Positions 23,910 through 32,298 of a stretch of 36,069 nt of DNA are shown in pieces. Numbering within the stretch: the stretch's first letter is position 1; each line of letters starts with the position of its first letter. Both the position numbers and the translations under genes were made by a program. The notes under the pieces were generated by a model, which was not told the DNA's origin, did not search any database, and saw only the letters and a program-made list of their open reading frames with translations. Where the stretch lies: assembly GCA_002454505.1 (NCBI GenBank), contig DKJA01000212.1:1-36069 (forward strand), written 5' to 3'. Source of the stretch: Oxalobacteraceae bacterium UBA6704 (lineage in GTDB: Bacteria; Pseudomonadota; Gammaproteobacteria; Burkholderiales; Burkholderiaceae_D).

Positions 23910-25121
23910 TCAGGGCGCCGTACCAGCCCTGCGCCGCATGCGCTGCACCGTGCGCGCCACGTCGTCGAACATGGCACCCTGGCGCGCCACGCAGTCCGCC
24001 CGCTCGGCCGCGATGCGGCGGCGATTCTCCGCCACCGTCTGCGCCGTCAGCACCATCCCGAATGCATCCTCGCCGGCCGGCCGGCCCAGCATCCGCGCCA
24101 GCATCAGCTCGCCCAGCGCCGCCTTGAAGTGGCCCCCTTCCCAGTACCAGCGCGTGACGCCGCCCGCCGCGGGAATCGGTTCGCACTGCCATGCGCCGTA
24201 GCCGGAAAAATCGTGGACGACGATGCGCGCGCCGGGATGCCGTCGCCGCGCCGCCTGCGCCTCCTCCACCAGGATCGCCTTCCACGCGTCGAAGCGCGGC
24301 ATCAGCTGCGTTGTTTCGAACAGCGCCATCAACTGCGCGTGATACGGGTAGACGACGAGGTCCACCGCCACATCCGGCCGCGCCTGCGCCGCCGCATCGA
24401 CCAGCGCGGCCACCTCGGCCCGCACGGCCTGCGCATCGAGCCCGCCATGCTCGCGCGTGACGGCCTTGCGGGCGTTCTCCTCGCTGCGCTGCCGGAAGAT
24501 CGCCGCATAGCCTTCCACGCGCGCCGTCTGGTGGTACTGCTGCAGCGGATTGAAGCCGCGCAGGCTGGCCACCGCCGCATCCGGATCGCGCTGGATCGCC
24601 ACGGTACGCAAGGCATCCTTCAGCGACGCAAACGAGAACAGCGCATCGAGGCGCCACGCGTCGCCCACCGCCGGCACCGACAGCCGCGTGGCCGCCACGT
24701 CGGCAACCGGCCGCTCCGTCAGCGCATCGACGAAATCGAGGCCGGCGATCACCCGCCGCGGCGCCACGCCGGCCGCCGCCAGGTGCCGCAGCTGGCCGAC
24801 CGCCGTCGGCGTGCCCGTGCCGGCCAGCCCGAGATTGAAGGCGCGCGTGCCGGCCAGCTGCACGCCGTCCGGATCGAAGCCCGCTTCCACGCGCGAATTG
24901 CCGACGATGAGCAGCGCCGGCTGCAGCCGTGCGGCGCGCGCCAGCTTGATCTCGAACTGGTGCCGCGCCAGCGGCGGCTTGACGTGGTTGAAGCCGGGCC
25001 GGTCGACCAGCGCATACAGCCCGTACGGATCGACCAGCAGCACGATGCCCGCCACCGCCACGCTGGCGGCAACGATAGTGGCGACCAGCCAGCGCAGGTA
25101 GTGGCGGTGCAGTGCGTCCAT
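23910..25121 (-). CDS. Membrane-anchored SGNH/AlgJ-like protein, partner of MBOAT
   Basis: A 403-residue protein with one N-terminal membrane anchor (about 11-31, WLVATIVAASVAVAGIVLLV) and a large periplasmic domain. LLIVGNSRVEAGFDP near residue 71 places a Ser in a G-N-S-R context like the nucleophile of SGNH hydrolases. YWEGGHFKAALGELMLARML near the C-terminus supplies a His in the position of the catalytic D/E-x2-H. Proteins of this shape (AlgJ/AlgX-like) accept acetyl groups from an MBOAT partner and pass them to a polysaccharide. The MBOAT gene ends one base upstream, which strongly suggests a functional pair. The substrate polymer is unknown. Confidence 0.7.
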   Translation of the reverse strand: MDALHRHYLRWLVATIVAASVAVAGIVLLVDPYGLYALVDRPGFNHVKPPLARHQFEIKLARAARLQPALLIVGNSRVEAGFDPDGVQLAGTRAFNLGLAGTGTPTAVGQLRHLAAAGVAPRRVIAGLDFVDALTERPVADVAATRLSVPAVGDAWRLDALFSFASLKDALRTVAIQRDPDAAVASLRGFNPLQQYHQTARVEGYAAIFRQRSEENARKAVTREHGGLDAQAVRAEVAALVDAAAQARPDVAVDLVVYPYHAQLMALFETTQLMPRFDAWKAILVEEAQAARRRHPGARIVVHDFSGYGAWQCEPIPAAGGVTRWYWEGGHFKAALGELMLARMLGRPAGEDAFGMVLTAQTVAENRRRIAAERADCVARQGAMFDDVARTVQRMRRRAGTAP

Positions 25122-25122
25122 G

Positions 25123-26622
25123 TCAGAACTGGAAATACAGGAAATCGCTGGGCTGGTTCAGCGACAGCACGCCCAGCACGGCCAGCACGCCGATCATCAG
25201 CGCGGCGCGCGGTGCCGGCCGCCATGCCAGCCACGTGGTGCCGTCGACCCGTTCCAGCGCCGGTTCGAAGCGATGCATGATCTGCTGCGTGTTCGGCAGC
25301 AGCAGCGCGATGGCACCCGCGCCAAGCACCCAGGCCCACGTTTCGACGAAGCGGCTGGCGCCGCCCTGGTACCAGGCGATGCCGGCGCCTTCCAGCATCC
25401 CCTGCAAGGGCCCCAGGCGCAGCCCGATCGCCGCCGGCATGCCGACACCCTGCCCGCCGGACATGCCGTGCAGGATCGTCACCGCGGTCGACAGGTCGGG
25501 CGCGCGGAAGAACACCCAGGCCACGCACACGGCGCCGAACGTCAGCAGCCAGCCGGCCGGCCGGCCGATGCGCCAGCCCAGCGCCTGCCACGCATGATCG
25601 ACGACCAGGTAGATGCCGTGCAGCCCGCCCCAGATGACGAAGTTCCAGCCCGCGCCATGCCACAGCCCGCCCAGCAGCATCGTCACCAGCAGGTTGACGT
25701 GGCGGCGCAGCGGCCCCTTGCGGTTGCCGCCCAGCGCGAAGTACAGGTAGTCGCGCAGGAGACGGGACAGCGTCATGTGCCAGCGCCGCCAGAACTGGCT
25801 GATCGACGTGGCCTTGTAGGGCGACGCGAAGTTCAGCGGCAGCCGCACGCCGAACAGCCGCGACAGGCCGATCGCCATGTCCGAATAGCCGGAAAAATCG
25901 AAGTACAGCTGGAACGCGTAGGCCAGCACGCCGCCCCACGCCACCAGCAGCGAAGCCTGTTCCGGCTCGGCGAACAGCAGGTTCGCATATGGCGCGAGGC
26001 TGTCCGCGACCAGCACTTTCTTGGCCAGGCCGATGAAGAAGATCGAGCCGCCCACCGCGAAATTGGCCGCGCGCGCGACGCGGTTCGCCGGGTCGGCAAA
26101 CTGCGGCATCATCTCCTTGTGGTGCAGCACGGGGCCGGCGATCAGGTGCGGAAAGTATGTGACGAACAGCAGGTAGTGCAGGAAGCGGCTCTCGCGCACC
26201 TCGCCGCGCGCCGTGTCGACCAGGAAGGCGATCTGCGTGAACGTGAAGAAGCTGATCCCGATCGGCAGCAGGATGTGCAGTGCCGGCACGTGCCAGCCCG
26301 TCGCCTGCGCGAGGCTGGCGGCAAAGAAGCCGGCGTACTTGTACCAGCCCAGCAGCACCAGATTGGCAGCGACGGCCGCCGTCAGCCAGTGCTGGCGCGC
26401 CCTGCCCTGCGCCGCCCGGATGCGCAGAGAACACCAGTAATTGCCGCCGATGGAAGCCAGCAGCAGCGGCAGGTAGCGTACATCCCAGTACGCGTAGAAG
26501 AACAGCGAGGCCAGCGCCAGCACGAGATTGCCCAGCTCGGCACCACGCCGCGCCGCGGCGAAGTATGCCAGCAGCACGACGGGCAGGAAGCAGAAAAGGA
26601 AGGCGTGGGAGTTGAACAGCAT
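25123..26622 (-). CDS. MBOAT family O-acyltransferase (AlgI-like)
   Basis: A 499-residue membrane-bound O-acyltransferase with about ten to twelve helices. The start MLFNSHAFLFCFLPVVLLAY is typical of AlgI/PatA/DltB relatives. Conserved stretches are LLPIGISFFTFTQIAFLVD, QLYFDFSGYSDMAIGLSRLF, SQFWRRWHMTLSRLLRDYLY and GGLWHGAGWNFVIWGGLHG, which contains the active-site His. Such proteins move acetyl groups from the cytoplasm across the inner membrane for polysaccharide O-acetylation. ATG 26622 has GGAGGC upstream; the nine residues before it in frame are not conserved. It is followed after one base by its SGNH-like partner. It could modify exopolysaccharide, cellulose or O-antigen; the nearby lipopolysaccharide genes make the last plausible. 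Confidence 0.92.
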   Translation of the reverse strand: MLFNSHAFLFCFLPVVLLAYFAAARRGAELGNLVLALASLFFYAYWDVRYLPLLLASIGGNYWCSLRIRAAQGRARQHWLTAAVAANLVLLGWYKYAGFFAASLAQATGWHVPALHILLPIGISFFTFTQIAFLVDTARGEVRESRFLHYLLFVTYFPHLIAGPVLHHKEMMPQFADPANRVARAANFAVGGSIFFIGLAKKVLVADSLAPYANLLFAEPEQASLLVAWGGVLAYAFQLYFDFSGYSDMAIGLSRLFGVRLPLNFASPYKATSISQFWRRWHMTLSRLLRDYLYFALGGNRKGPLRRHVNLLVTMLLGGLWHGAGWNFVIWGGLHGIYLVVDHAWQALGWRIGRPAGWLLTFGAVCVAWVFFRAPDLSTAVTILHGMSGGQGVGMPAAIGLRLGPLQGMLEGAGIAWYQGGASRFVETWAWVLGAGAIALLLPNTQQIMHRFEPALERVDGTTWLAWRPAPRAALMIGVLAVLGVLSLNQPSDFLYFQF

Positions 26623-26692
26623 GGGCTGCCTCCGCGGTTGCAACGACACGTGGGGAACGGCCAGTGCAGGTCACGGCGGAAACCCGCTGACA

Positions 26693-26721
26693 AGATTACA
26701 TTCGGGATATTTTTTTGTCGA
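26693..26721 (-). promoter_or_regulatory. Possible promoter of the MBOAT operon
   Basis: On the - strand TCGACA (26721-26716) and TAATCT (26698-26693) are separated by 17 bases that include an A-rich run. They lie about 70 bases upstream of the MBOAT start in a locally AT-rich patch. Neither hexamer is a perfect sigma-70 match. Confidence 0.35.
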
Positions 26722-26770
26722 CAGGCGGGCGGCGGAGCGTTGTTTCGGCGCCTCCGGCAGCAATGCGGAA

Positions 26771-26791
26771 GGTCCCGGCGGCGCCGGGACC
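26771..26791. other. Strong hairpin between PEP-CTERM and MBOAT genes
   Basis: GGTCCCGGC and GCCGGGACC form a 9-bp perfect stem with a 3-base loop, 14 bases beyond the stop of the PEP-CTERM gene. No T-run follows on the - strand, so termination would be inefficient or depend on a factor. Confidence 0.4.
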
Positions 26792-26805
26792 CTGGAAGAA
26801 AAACG

Positions 26806-27579
26806 TCAGCGGCGCGTGCGGCGGCGCGCGGTGGCGCCCAGCACGAGCAGGCCGGTGCCGAGCATGGCCCACGAACCCGGCTCTGGAACCGGCAGTGCGG
26901 CGGTGTAGATCGTCAGCGTGGGATTCAGGTAGTGAATATTGGTGGTGCCCCAGGCCTTCCCATCATAGGTCGCGCCAGGGTAAGTGTAGTACGTCGTTTC
27001 GGTCCGCGCCGTGGCCCAGATGTCGAGCGCCAGGTTGAATTCGCTCCACCCTGCCGTGTTGGCGATTGTACCGCCCAGCTGCACTGGCGAGGTGATCTGC
27101 GTGACGTCGTACAGCTGCGTGCCGGCCGAGGGCGTGCCGGATGCCGTGATGCCCGCCGACGCCCACGCGAAGTTCAGCGAATCGCCGTAGTTCACGCCCA
27201 CTGCGTCCGGTGGCAACTCCGGCAACGTGAACGTGCCGTAGGCCGTGGCGGAAAGTTCGATACCGGTGATGCGATAGCCATCCGCCGCGGCGAAGTGCAG
27301 CAGCGAGGCAACGTTGGACAGATACGATCCAGAGCCGGCCGTTTGCGCCCACAATGTCTGTTCGGCGCTGTCGAGACTGATCACCGTTGCTGCCGCATTC
27401 GACGACACGAGGCTGATGCCCGCAGCCGGGTTCGTGGGGAGATTGTCGTTGAAACCGCTGTAGGCGGTGTATTCGAGCGAGAATGTGGGCACCGTCAGCG
27501 ATGGCAGCGTATCGGCGTGTGCAGCGGGCAGGAACAGCAGGCCGGGTAGCGCGGCCAGGATGGCGAGGGACGAACGCAT
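26806..27579 (-). CDS. PEP-CTERM sorting domain protein
   Basis: A 257-residue exported protein. The signal peptide is SSLAILAALPGLLFLPAAHA (residues 3-22). The mature region is Ser/Thr/Tyr/Ala-rich and beta-rich without cysteines or recognised enzyme motifs (for example SLEYTAYSGFNDNLPTNPAA). The C-terminus VPEPGSWAMLGTGLLVLGAT followed by ARRRTRR is a complete PEP-CTERM signal for exosortase processing. ATG 27579 follows a GGAGGAAG site; the 16 upstream in-frame residues are not signal-like. A decayed copy of its last 40 or so codons lies upstream next to dnaE. The protein is probably released or anchored at the cell surface within the polysaccharide matrix. Confidence 0.88.
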   Translation of the reverse strand: MRSSLAILAALPGLLFLPAAHADTLPSLTVPTFSLEYTAYSGFNDNLPTNPAAGISLVSSNAAATVISLDSAEQTLWAQTAGSGSYLSNVASLLHFAAADGYRITGIELSATAYGTFTLPELPPDAVGVNYGDSLNFAWASAGITASGTPSAGTQLYDVTQITSPVQLGGTIANTAGWSEFNLALDIWATARTETTYYTYPGATYDGKAWGTTNIHYLNPTLTIYTAALPVPEPGSWAMLGTGLLVLGATARRRTRR

Positions 27580-27678
27580 GCTTCCTCCATTCAGGGAGTT
27601 ATAAATAAAGCATGCATCTTCACCCATATTGCTGCAGTGCGCCTCCCGCTGTCTGCATAGCGCAACAGTAGCGAATCG

Positions 27679-27807
27679 CTAGCGAATTCGGCGGCGGGCA
27701 GCGGCAGCCCGCAGGAACAGGCCGGCGCCGGGCATGGCCCAGCTGCCGGGTTCGGGAACGGGCAATGCGGCGGTGTAAATGGTCAGCGTGGGATTCAGGT
27801 AGTCAAT
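27679..27807 (-). pseudogene. Remnant of a duplicated PEP-CTERM gene 3' end
   Basis: Translated on the - strand this piece reads DYLNPTLTIYTAALPVPEPG then SWAMPGAGLFLRAAAARRRI and ends R-stop (TAG 27681-27679). The intact gene downstream reads HYLNPTLTIYTAALPVPEPG and SWAMLGTGLLVLGATARRR. The DNA of the two blocks is nearly identical over about 50 bases (27755-27805 against the corresponding part near 26890-26940). The copy has no start codon, no signal peptide and no body, and its membrane helix is damaged (PGAGLFLRAAAA). It therefore looks like a truncated tandem duplicate. It lies between the dnaE stop and the intact gene. Confidence 0.75.
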
Positions 27808-27861
27808 CTCGACGTAACCATAAACCCCTGCGCCGGACGCACGACACCGATTTTCGGGCGG

Positions 27862-30800
27862 TCAGTATTCGACAGCCACTTCCTGCGCGCCCAGCAGCCG
27901 TTCCAGCGCCGTGGTCAGCTCGTCGGAGGGTGCCACGCGCCAGTCGTCGCCCAGCTGCAGCGTGCAGTCGATGCCTTGCGGGCGGATGCGCATCTGCACC
28001 GGCAGGCCGTAGTCGTCGCGGTGCGGTGCCAGCACTTCCTGCAGCCGGTTCGGCGGCACGGCGTTCGGCAGCAGCCAGCCCATCTGGCGGCCGAACTGCA
28101 GCCGCGCGGCGACGATGTCGTAGACCTTCTCGGCCGAGATGCGCAGGCCGCCGGAGAAGCGGTCTTCCGACACCTTGCCCGTCACGGCGAGGAACTCGTC
28201 TTCCTTGAAGCATTTCTTGTTTGCTTCGAAGACTTCGCTGTAGACGGTCACTTCCACCACCGAGCTCTTGTCGTCCAGGCTGACGATGAGGATCTTGCCC
28301 CGCTGCGTCATCTGCGTGCGGATGCCGGTGATCACGCCGCACAGCATGCGCGGCTCGCGCGACGGCTCCAGCTCGGAGAGCTTGGTGCGGGCGAACCGGC
28401 GCGCCTCGGCGGCATAGCCGTCGAACATGTGGCCGGACAGGTAGAAGCCCAGCGCGATCTTTTCCTCGGACAGCTTCTGGCGATCCGTCCACGGCGTGGC
28501 CTGCACGTATTCGGGCGGGGCGACCAGGTCGCTGTCGTCGCCGCCGAACAGGCTGACCTGGTTGGCCGCGCGCAGCTCCTGCTCGGCGCATTCCATCGCG
28601 AAGCCGACCGAGGCGAACAGCACCGAACGATCGAGCCCGAAACTGTCGAACGCGCCCGACCGGATCAGCGCTTCGATGGTGCGGCGATTGATCTGGCGCT
28701 TGTCCACGCGCTTGCAGAAGTCGAACAGGCTGACGAACGGACCATCCGCCTCGCGCGCGGCGATGATCGCCTCGATGGCGTTCTGGCCGGCGCCCTTCAC
28801 GCCGCCCAGGCCGTAGCGGATCGCCGTGACCTTCTTGCCCGTCACGGAGCGGGGCTGGCCGTCCGGGCGGAAGCGGTAGGCCGACAGGTTGATGTCCGGC
28901 GGCAGGATGGTCAGGCCGCACACTTCGATCGAGTCCTCGACGAGGATCTTGACCTTCTCGGTGTCGTCCATCGCCAGCGACATATTGGCCGCCATGAACG
29001 CGGCCGTATGGTGCTGCTTCAGATATGCGGTGTGATACGACAGCAGCGCATAAGCGGCGGCGTGCGACTTGTTGAAGCCGTAGCCCGCGAACTTCTCCAT
29101 CAGGTCGAAGATCTCGTCGGCCTTTTCCGTCGTCAGGCCCCGCTCGCCGGCACCCTTGCGGAAGATCTCGCGGTGCTCGGCCATCTCTTCGGCCTTCTTC
29201 TTACCCATCGCGCGGCGCAGCATGTCGGCGCCGCCCAGCGAGTAGCCGCCGATGATCTGCGCCATCTGCATCACCTGCTCCTGGTAGACCATGATGCCGT
29301 AGGTCTCGGACAGGATGCCCTCGGTGCGCGGATCGGGATAGTCGAACTTCTCGCCGTGCTTGCGCTTGCAGAAGTCGGGGATCAGGTCCATCGGGCCCGG
29401 GCGGTACAGCGCCACCAGCGCGATGATGTCCTCGAAGCGGTCGGGCCGCGCATCCTTCAGCATGCCCTGCATGCCGCGCGACTCCAGCTGGAACACGGCG
29501 ACCGTCTTCGCCTTGGTCAGCAGGTCGTAGGAGCCGCGGTCGTCCAGCGGCAGCGTCTCCAGGTTGAAGTCCTTGTCGGCCGGGTCCAGCTCGCGGATGT
29601 AGTTGACCGCGCGGTCGAGGATGGTCAGCGTCGTCAGGCCCAGGAAGTCGAACTTGACGAGGCCAACGGCCTCCACGTCGTCCTTGTCGTACTGCGACAC
29701 CACGCCCGAATCGCCGGACTGCGTGTACAGCGGGCAGAAGTCGGTCAGCTTGCCCGGCGCGATCAGCACGCCGCCGGCGTGCATGCCGATGCCGCGCGTG
29801 ATGCCTTCCACCTGCTGCGCGAGGTCGAGCAGCTGGCTCACTTCTTCCTCGTTCTGCTGGCGTTCCTTCAGCAGCGGTTCTTCCTCGATCGCCTCGGCGA
29901 TCGATACGGGCTTGCCCGGCTTGAACGGAATCAGCTTCGACACGCCGTCGCAGAAGTTGTAGCCGAAATCAAGCACGCGGCCCACGTCGCGGATCGCGCC
30001 CTTGGCCGCCATCGTGCCGAAGGTGGCGATCTGCGACACGGCGTCGCGGCCATACAGGTCCTTCACGTGCTGGATCACCAGCTCGCGCTTCTCCTGGCAA
30101 AAGTCGATGTCGAAGTCGGGCATCGAGACGCGCTCGGGATTCAGGAAGCGCTCGAACAGCAGGTTGTATTTCAGCGGATCGAGGTCGGTGATCTTCAGCG
30201 CGTACGCCACCAGCGAGCCCGCGCCCGAGCCGCGGCCCGGGCCGATCGGCACGCCGTTGTTCTTGCCCCACTGGATGAACTCGGCCACGATCAGGAAGTA
30301 ACCGGGGAACTTCATGTTGATGATCGTGTTGTTCTCGAACTGCAGCCGCTCCTCGTAGCGCGGGCGCATCTTCTCGCGGTAGACGGGGTCGGGGAACAGC
30401 TGCACCAGCCGCTCCTCCAGCCCCTTCTTCGTCTCGGCGACGAGGAACTCGTCGATCGTCATGCCCGGCGTGGGGAAGTTCGGCAGCTGCGGCTTGCCCA
30501 GCGTGAGCACCACGTTGCAGCGCTTGGCGATCTCCACCGAGTTTTCCAGCGCCGCCGGCAGGTCGGCCCAGATGACGCCCATTTCTTCCTGCGTCAGGAA
30601 ACGCATCTGCTCGTTGAAGCGCTTGACCCGCTTGGCGTTGGCGATCATCTCGCCCTCGGCGATACAGATACGCGCCTCGTGGGCGATGAATTCGCTCTCG
30701 GACATGAACTGCACCGGATGCGTGGCCACCACCGGCAGGCGCAGCTTGGCCGCCAGCGCGACGGACTGGCGCACCTGTGCTTCCTGGTTGGCCTGGCCGG

Positions 30801-31407
30801 CCCGCTGCACCTCGACGTAGAAGTGGCCGGGGAAGATCGCCGCCCACTTGCGCGCCTGCTGCTCGGCCAGCTCCGGATTGCCGTTGTCGAACGCCATGCC
30901 GATGTCGCCGAACTGCGCGCCGGACAGCGCGATCAGGCCGTCCGCGCCGCTCTCGCCGGGCATTACCGGATACGTTTTGTCCTTCAGCTCGGCCAGCCAC
31001 TCGGTGCGCAGCTCGGCGCGGCCCTTGTACTGGTTCGTCAGCGAGGCCAGCGACAGCAGCTCGCACAGCTGCAGGTAGCCGACGCGGTTCTTCGCCAGCA
31101 GGATCAGGCGCGACGGCTTGTCGCGGTTGTCGTCATTGGTGATCCACACATCGCAGCCGATGACGGGCTTGATGCCCTTGCCGCGCGCCGTCTTGTAGAA
31201 CTTGACCATGCCGAACAGGTTGGCCAGGTCGGTGACCGCCAGCGCGCCCTGCCCGTCCTTCACCGCCGCCTTCACCAGGTCGTCGATGCGCACCAGGCCG
31301 TCCGCGATCGAATACTCGGAGTGGACGCGCAGGTGGACGAAGGATGGTCCGACGGGCGTTGCGTCGTCGGGCAGAATCGTGGACTGATCTAGGGTTTCGG
31401 TGCTCAT
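27862..31407 (-). CDS. dnaE: DNA polymerase III alpha subunit
   Basis: DnaE (1181 residues, normal for beta-proteobacteria) is the catalytic subunit of the replicative polymerase. The N-terminal PHP domain starts near residue 22 (SFVHLRVHSEYSIADGLVRI). The polymerase palm shows PIGPGRGSGAGSLVAYALKI at about 387-406 and MPDFDIDFCQEKRELVIQHV at about 429-448 with the catalytic aspartates. Further on come FNKSHAAAYALLSYHTAYLK, a helix-hairpin-helix region (IRYGLGGVKGAGQNAIEAII) and a C-terminal OB-fold (MLCGVITGIRTQMTQRGKIL). It is intact. A TACAAT -10-like element lies 36-41 bases upstream (31443-31448), without a clear -35. A long open frame on the opposite strand is only a shadow. Confidence 0.98.
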   Translation of the reverse strand: MSTETLDQSTILPDDATPVGPSFVHLRVHSEYSIADGLVRIDDLVKAAVKDGQGALAVTDLANLFGMVKFYKTARGKGIKPVIGCDVWITNDDNRDKPSRLILLAKNRVGYLQLCELLSLASLTNQYKGRAELRTEWLAELKDKTYPVMPGESGADGLIALSGAQFGDIGMAFDNGNPELAEQQARKWAAIFPGHFYVEVQRAGQANQEAQVRQSVALAAKLRLPVVATHPVQFMSESEFIAHEARICIAEGEMIANAKRVKRFNEQMRFLTQEEMGVIWADLPAALENSVEIAKRCNVVLTLGKPQLPNFPTPGMTIDEFLVAETKKGLEERLVQLFPDPVYREKMRPRYEERLQFENNTIINMKFPGYFLIVAEFIQWGKNNGVPIGPGRGSGAGSLVAYALKITDLDPLKYNLLFERFLNPERVSMPDFDIDFCQEKRELVIQHVKDLYGRDAVSQIATFGTMAAKGAIRDVGRVLDFGYNFCDGVSKLIPFKPGKPVSIAEAIEEEPLLKERQQNEEEVSQLLDLAQQVEGITRGIGMHAGGVLIAPGKLTDFCPLYTQSGDSGVVSQYDKDDVEAVGLVKFDFLGLTTLTILDRAVNYIRELDPADKDFNLETLPLDDRGSYDLLTKAKTVAVFQLESRGMQGMLKDARPDRFEDIIALVALYRPGPMDLIPDFCKRKHGEKFDYPDPRTEGILSETYGIMVYQEQVMQMAQIIGGYSLGGADMLRRAMGKKKAEEMAEHREIFRKGAGERGLTTEKADEIFDLMEKFAGYGFNKSHAAAYALLSYHTAYLKQHHTAAFMAANMSLAMDDTEKVKILVEDSIEVCGLTILPPDINLSAYRFRPDGQPRSVTGKKVTAIRYGLGGVKGAGQNAIEAIIAAREADGPFVSLFDFCKRVDKRQINRRTIEALIRSGAFDSFGLDRSVLFASVGFAMECAEQELRAANQVSLFGGDDSDLVAPPEYVQATPWTDRQKLSEEKIALGFYLSGHMFDGYAAEARRFARTKLSELEPSREPRMLCGVITGIRTQMTQRGKILIVSLDDKSSVVEVTVYSEVFEANKKCFKEDEFLAVTGKVSEDRFSGGLRISAEKVYDIVAARLQFGRQMGWLLPNAVPPNRLQEVLAPHRDDYGLPVQMRIRPQGIDCTLQLGDDWRVAPSDELTTALERLLGAQEVAVEY

Positions 31408-31468
31408 TTGCTAACGCTGAAGGTGGGACTGTGTAACTTGCTATTGTACCGCCGCCGGCCCGGGCCAG

Positions 31469-31891
31469 CTACGCGGGCTGCGGCACCTTGCGGGGACGCC
31501 CGCCCAGCTTGCCGTTCTGCCGCGCCGCTGCAGCCTTTGCCGCCGTGGCGGATTTGCCGCCTTCCCGCCCGTTCAGTGCCGCGATCCAGCGCCGCGAGCC
31601 GAGGAAGCCTTCGATCAGCCCGGGCAGATACAGGTCGGCATCGATTTTCGGGAAATGCACGCCAAGACCGGACGGACTGATTTCGGCGCCCGCCAGGTCG
31701 GCCGGCCGCGCGTTTTCCAGCCCCTGTGCCTTGCCCGGCGGGAAAGACAGCGCGAGGCCGGTGTCCAGTTCGATCACGATGCGGGCGATGCGGCGGTCGT
31801 AACGCACCGCGACGATGCCGGGATAGGCCGCCTGTTTCGCCGCCCCGCGGCGGCTTGCCGCGGCAACGGTCTCGTCAGTCATCGGTTCCAT
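31469..31891 (-). CDS. DUF2442 protein with AT-hook-like C-terminus (putative antitoxin)
   Basis: A 140-residue protein. The DUF2442 domain covers about residues 22-95 (VRYDRRIARIVIELDTGLAL through SPSGLGVHFPKIDADLYLPG). The C-terminal tail AAAARQNGKLGGRPRKVPQP is basic and carries a GRPRK motif like an AT-hook, common in DNA-binding antitoxin-like proteins. ATG 31891 has GGAGG seven bases upstream and lies inside the end of the DUF4160 gene (17-base overlap). The pair therefore looks like a translationally coupled toxin-antitoxin-style unit. The antitoxin role is inference from pairing and the DNA-binding tail, not demonstrated. An alternative ATG at 31882 is possible. Confidence 0.75.
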   Translation of the reverse strand: MEPMTDETVAAASRRGAAKQAAYPGIVAVRYDRRIARIVIELDTGLALSFPPGKAQGLENARPADLAGAEISPSGLGVHFPKIDADLYLPGLIEGFLGSRRWIAALNGREGGKSATAAKAAAARQNGKLGGRPRKVPQPA

Positions 31892-32126
31892 GAATTGGCC
31901 TCCATTTTTCACACAGCATGGCCAGGTCGGTTGCGAGAGCGATGGCAAGCTGCTTCAGCACCCTGGGCGCAAAACCGAAATTCTCCCGCAGTACCGGCGG
32001 CCCGAGCGGACACAGCAGATTGAAGGTCGCTTCGCAGCCGGCGCCCATCACGTGCACATGGGCCGGGCGGTGATCGTTGGGATACACCACGACGCGCAGT
32101 CCGAAGACCTTTGATACGGTAGGCAT
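31875..32126 (-). CDS. DUF4160 protein (putative toxin partner)
   Basis: An 83-residue protein: MPTVSKVFGLRVVVYPNDHR, then PAHVHVMGAGCEATFNL. The V-x-Y-x2-D-H-x-P-x-H-V-H-V pattern with its histidine cluster defines DUF4160. The family often sits immediately before a DUF2442 gene, as here. Histidines could be catalytic or bind metal; no activity is established to my knowledge. I start at ATG 32126, since family members begin with MPTV/MP-like residues; there is no good ribosome binding site, and a GTG 60 bases upstream (32186) is an alternative. An inverted repeat lies just upstream. Confidence 0.7.
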   Translation of the reverse strand: MPTVSKVFGLRVVVYPNDHRPAHVHVMGAGCEATFNLLCPLGPPVLRENFGFAPRVLKQLAIALATDLAMLCEKWRPIHGTDD

Positions 32127-32134
32127 GTTAGCAT

Positions 32135-32153
32135 AACCCAAGCTGGTTGGGTT
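32135..32153. promoter_or_regulatory. Inverted repeat upstream of the DUF4160/DUF2442 pair
   Basis: AACCCAA-GCTGG-TTGGGTT is a perfect 7-bp inverted repeat ending nine bases before the DUF4160 start, in a locally AT-rich patch. Its position is right for an autoregulatory operator of a toxin-antitoxin-like operon. On the + strand it is followed by TTT, so a weak terminator is another possibility. Confidence 0.4.
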
Positions 32154-32239
32154 TTTCAGTTGGCGGAAACTTGATCTTTGCGCCACCGGTGCCTGTAACG
32201 CTTATGCCAACACAACAATTGCCTCGTCCATGACGCCGG

Positions 32240-32266
32240 TTAACGGGGCCCGGCAGGCACTATAAT
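32240..32266 (+). promoter_or_regulatory. Likely trhO promoter (consensus -10)
   Basis: A perfect TATAAT lies at 32261-32266, 32 bases before the trhO ATG. The -35 is weak: TTAACG at 32240-32245 (15-base spacing) or GGTTAA at 32238-32243 (17-base spacing). The short leader fits transcription starting around 32273. Confidence 0.55.
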
Positions 32267-32298
32267 GCTGGCTGTACTGCTTTTTACCTTCATTGATC

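Noticed and set aside
27976..31392. A 1138-codon open frame on the + strand opposite dnaE
   Set aside because: It is fully antisense to an intact, strongly conserved dnaE. Its translation is Arg/His/Gln/Leu-rich with no domain, the usual shadow in GC-rich DNA.
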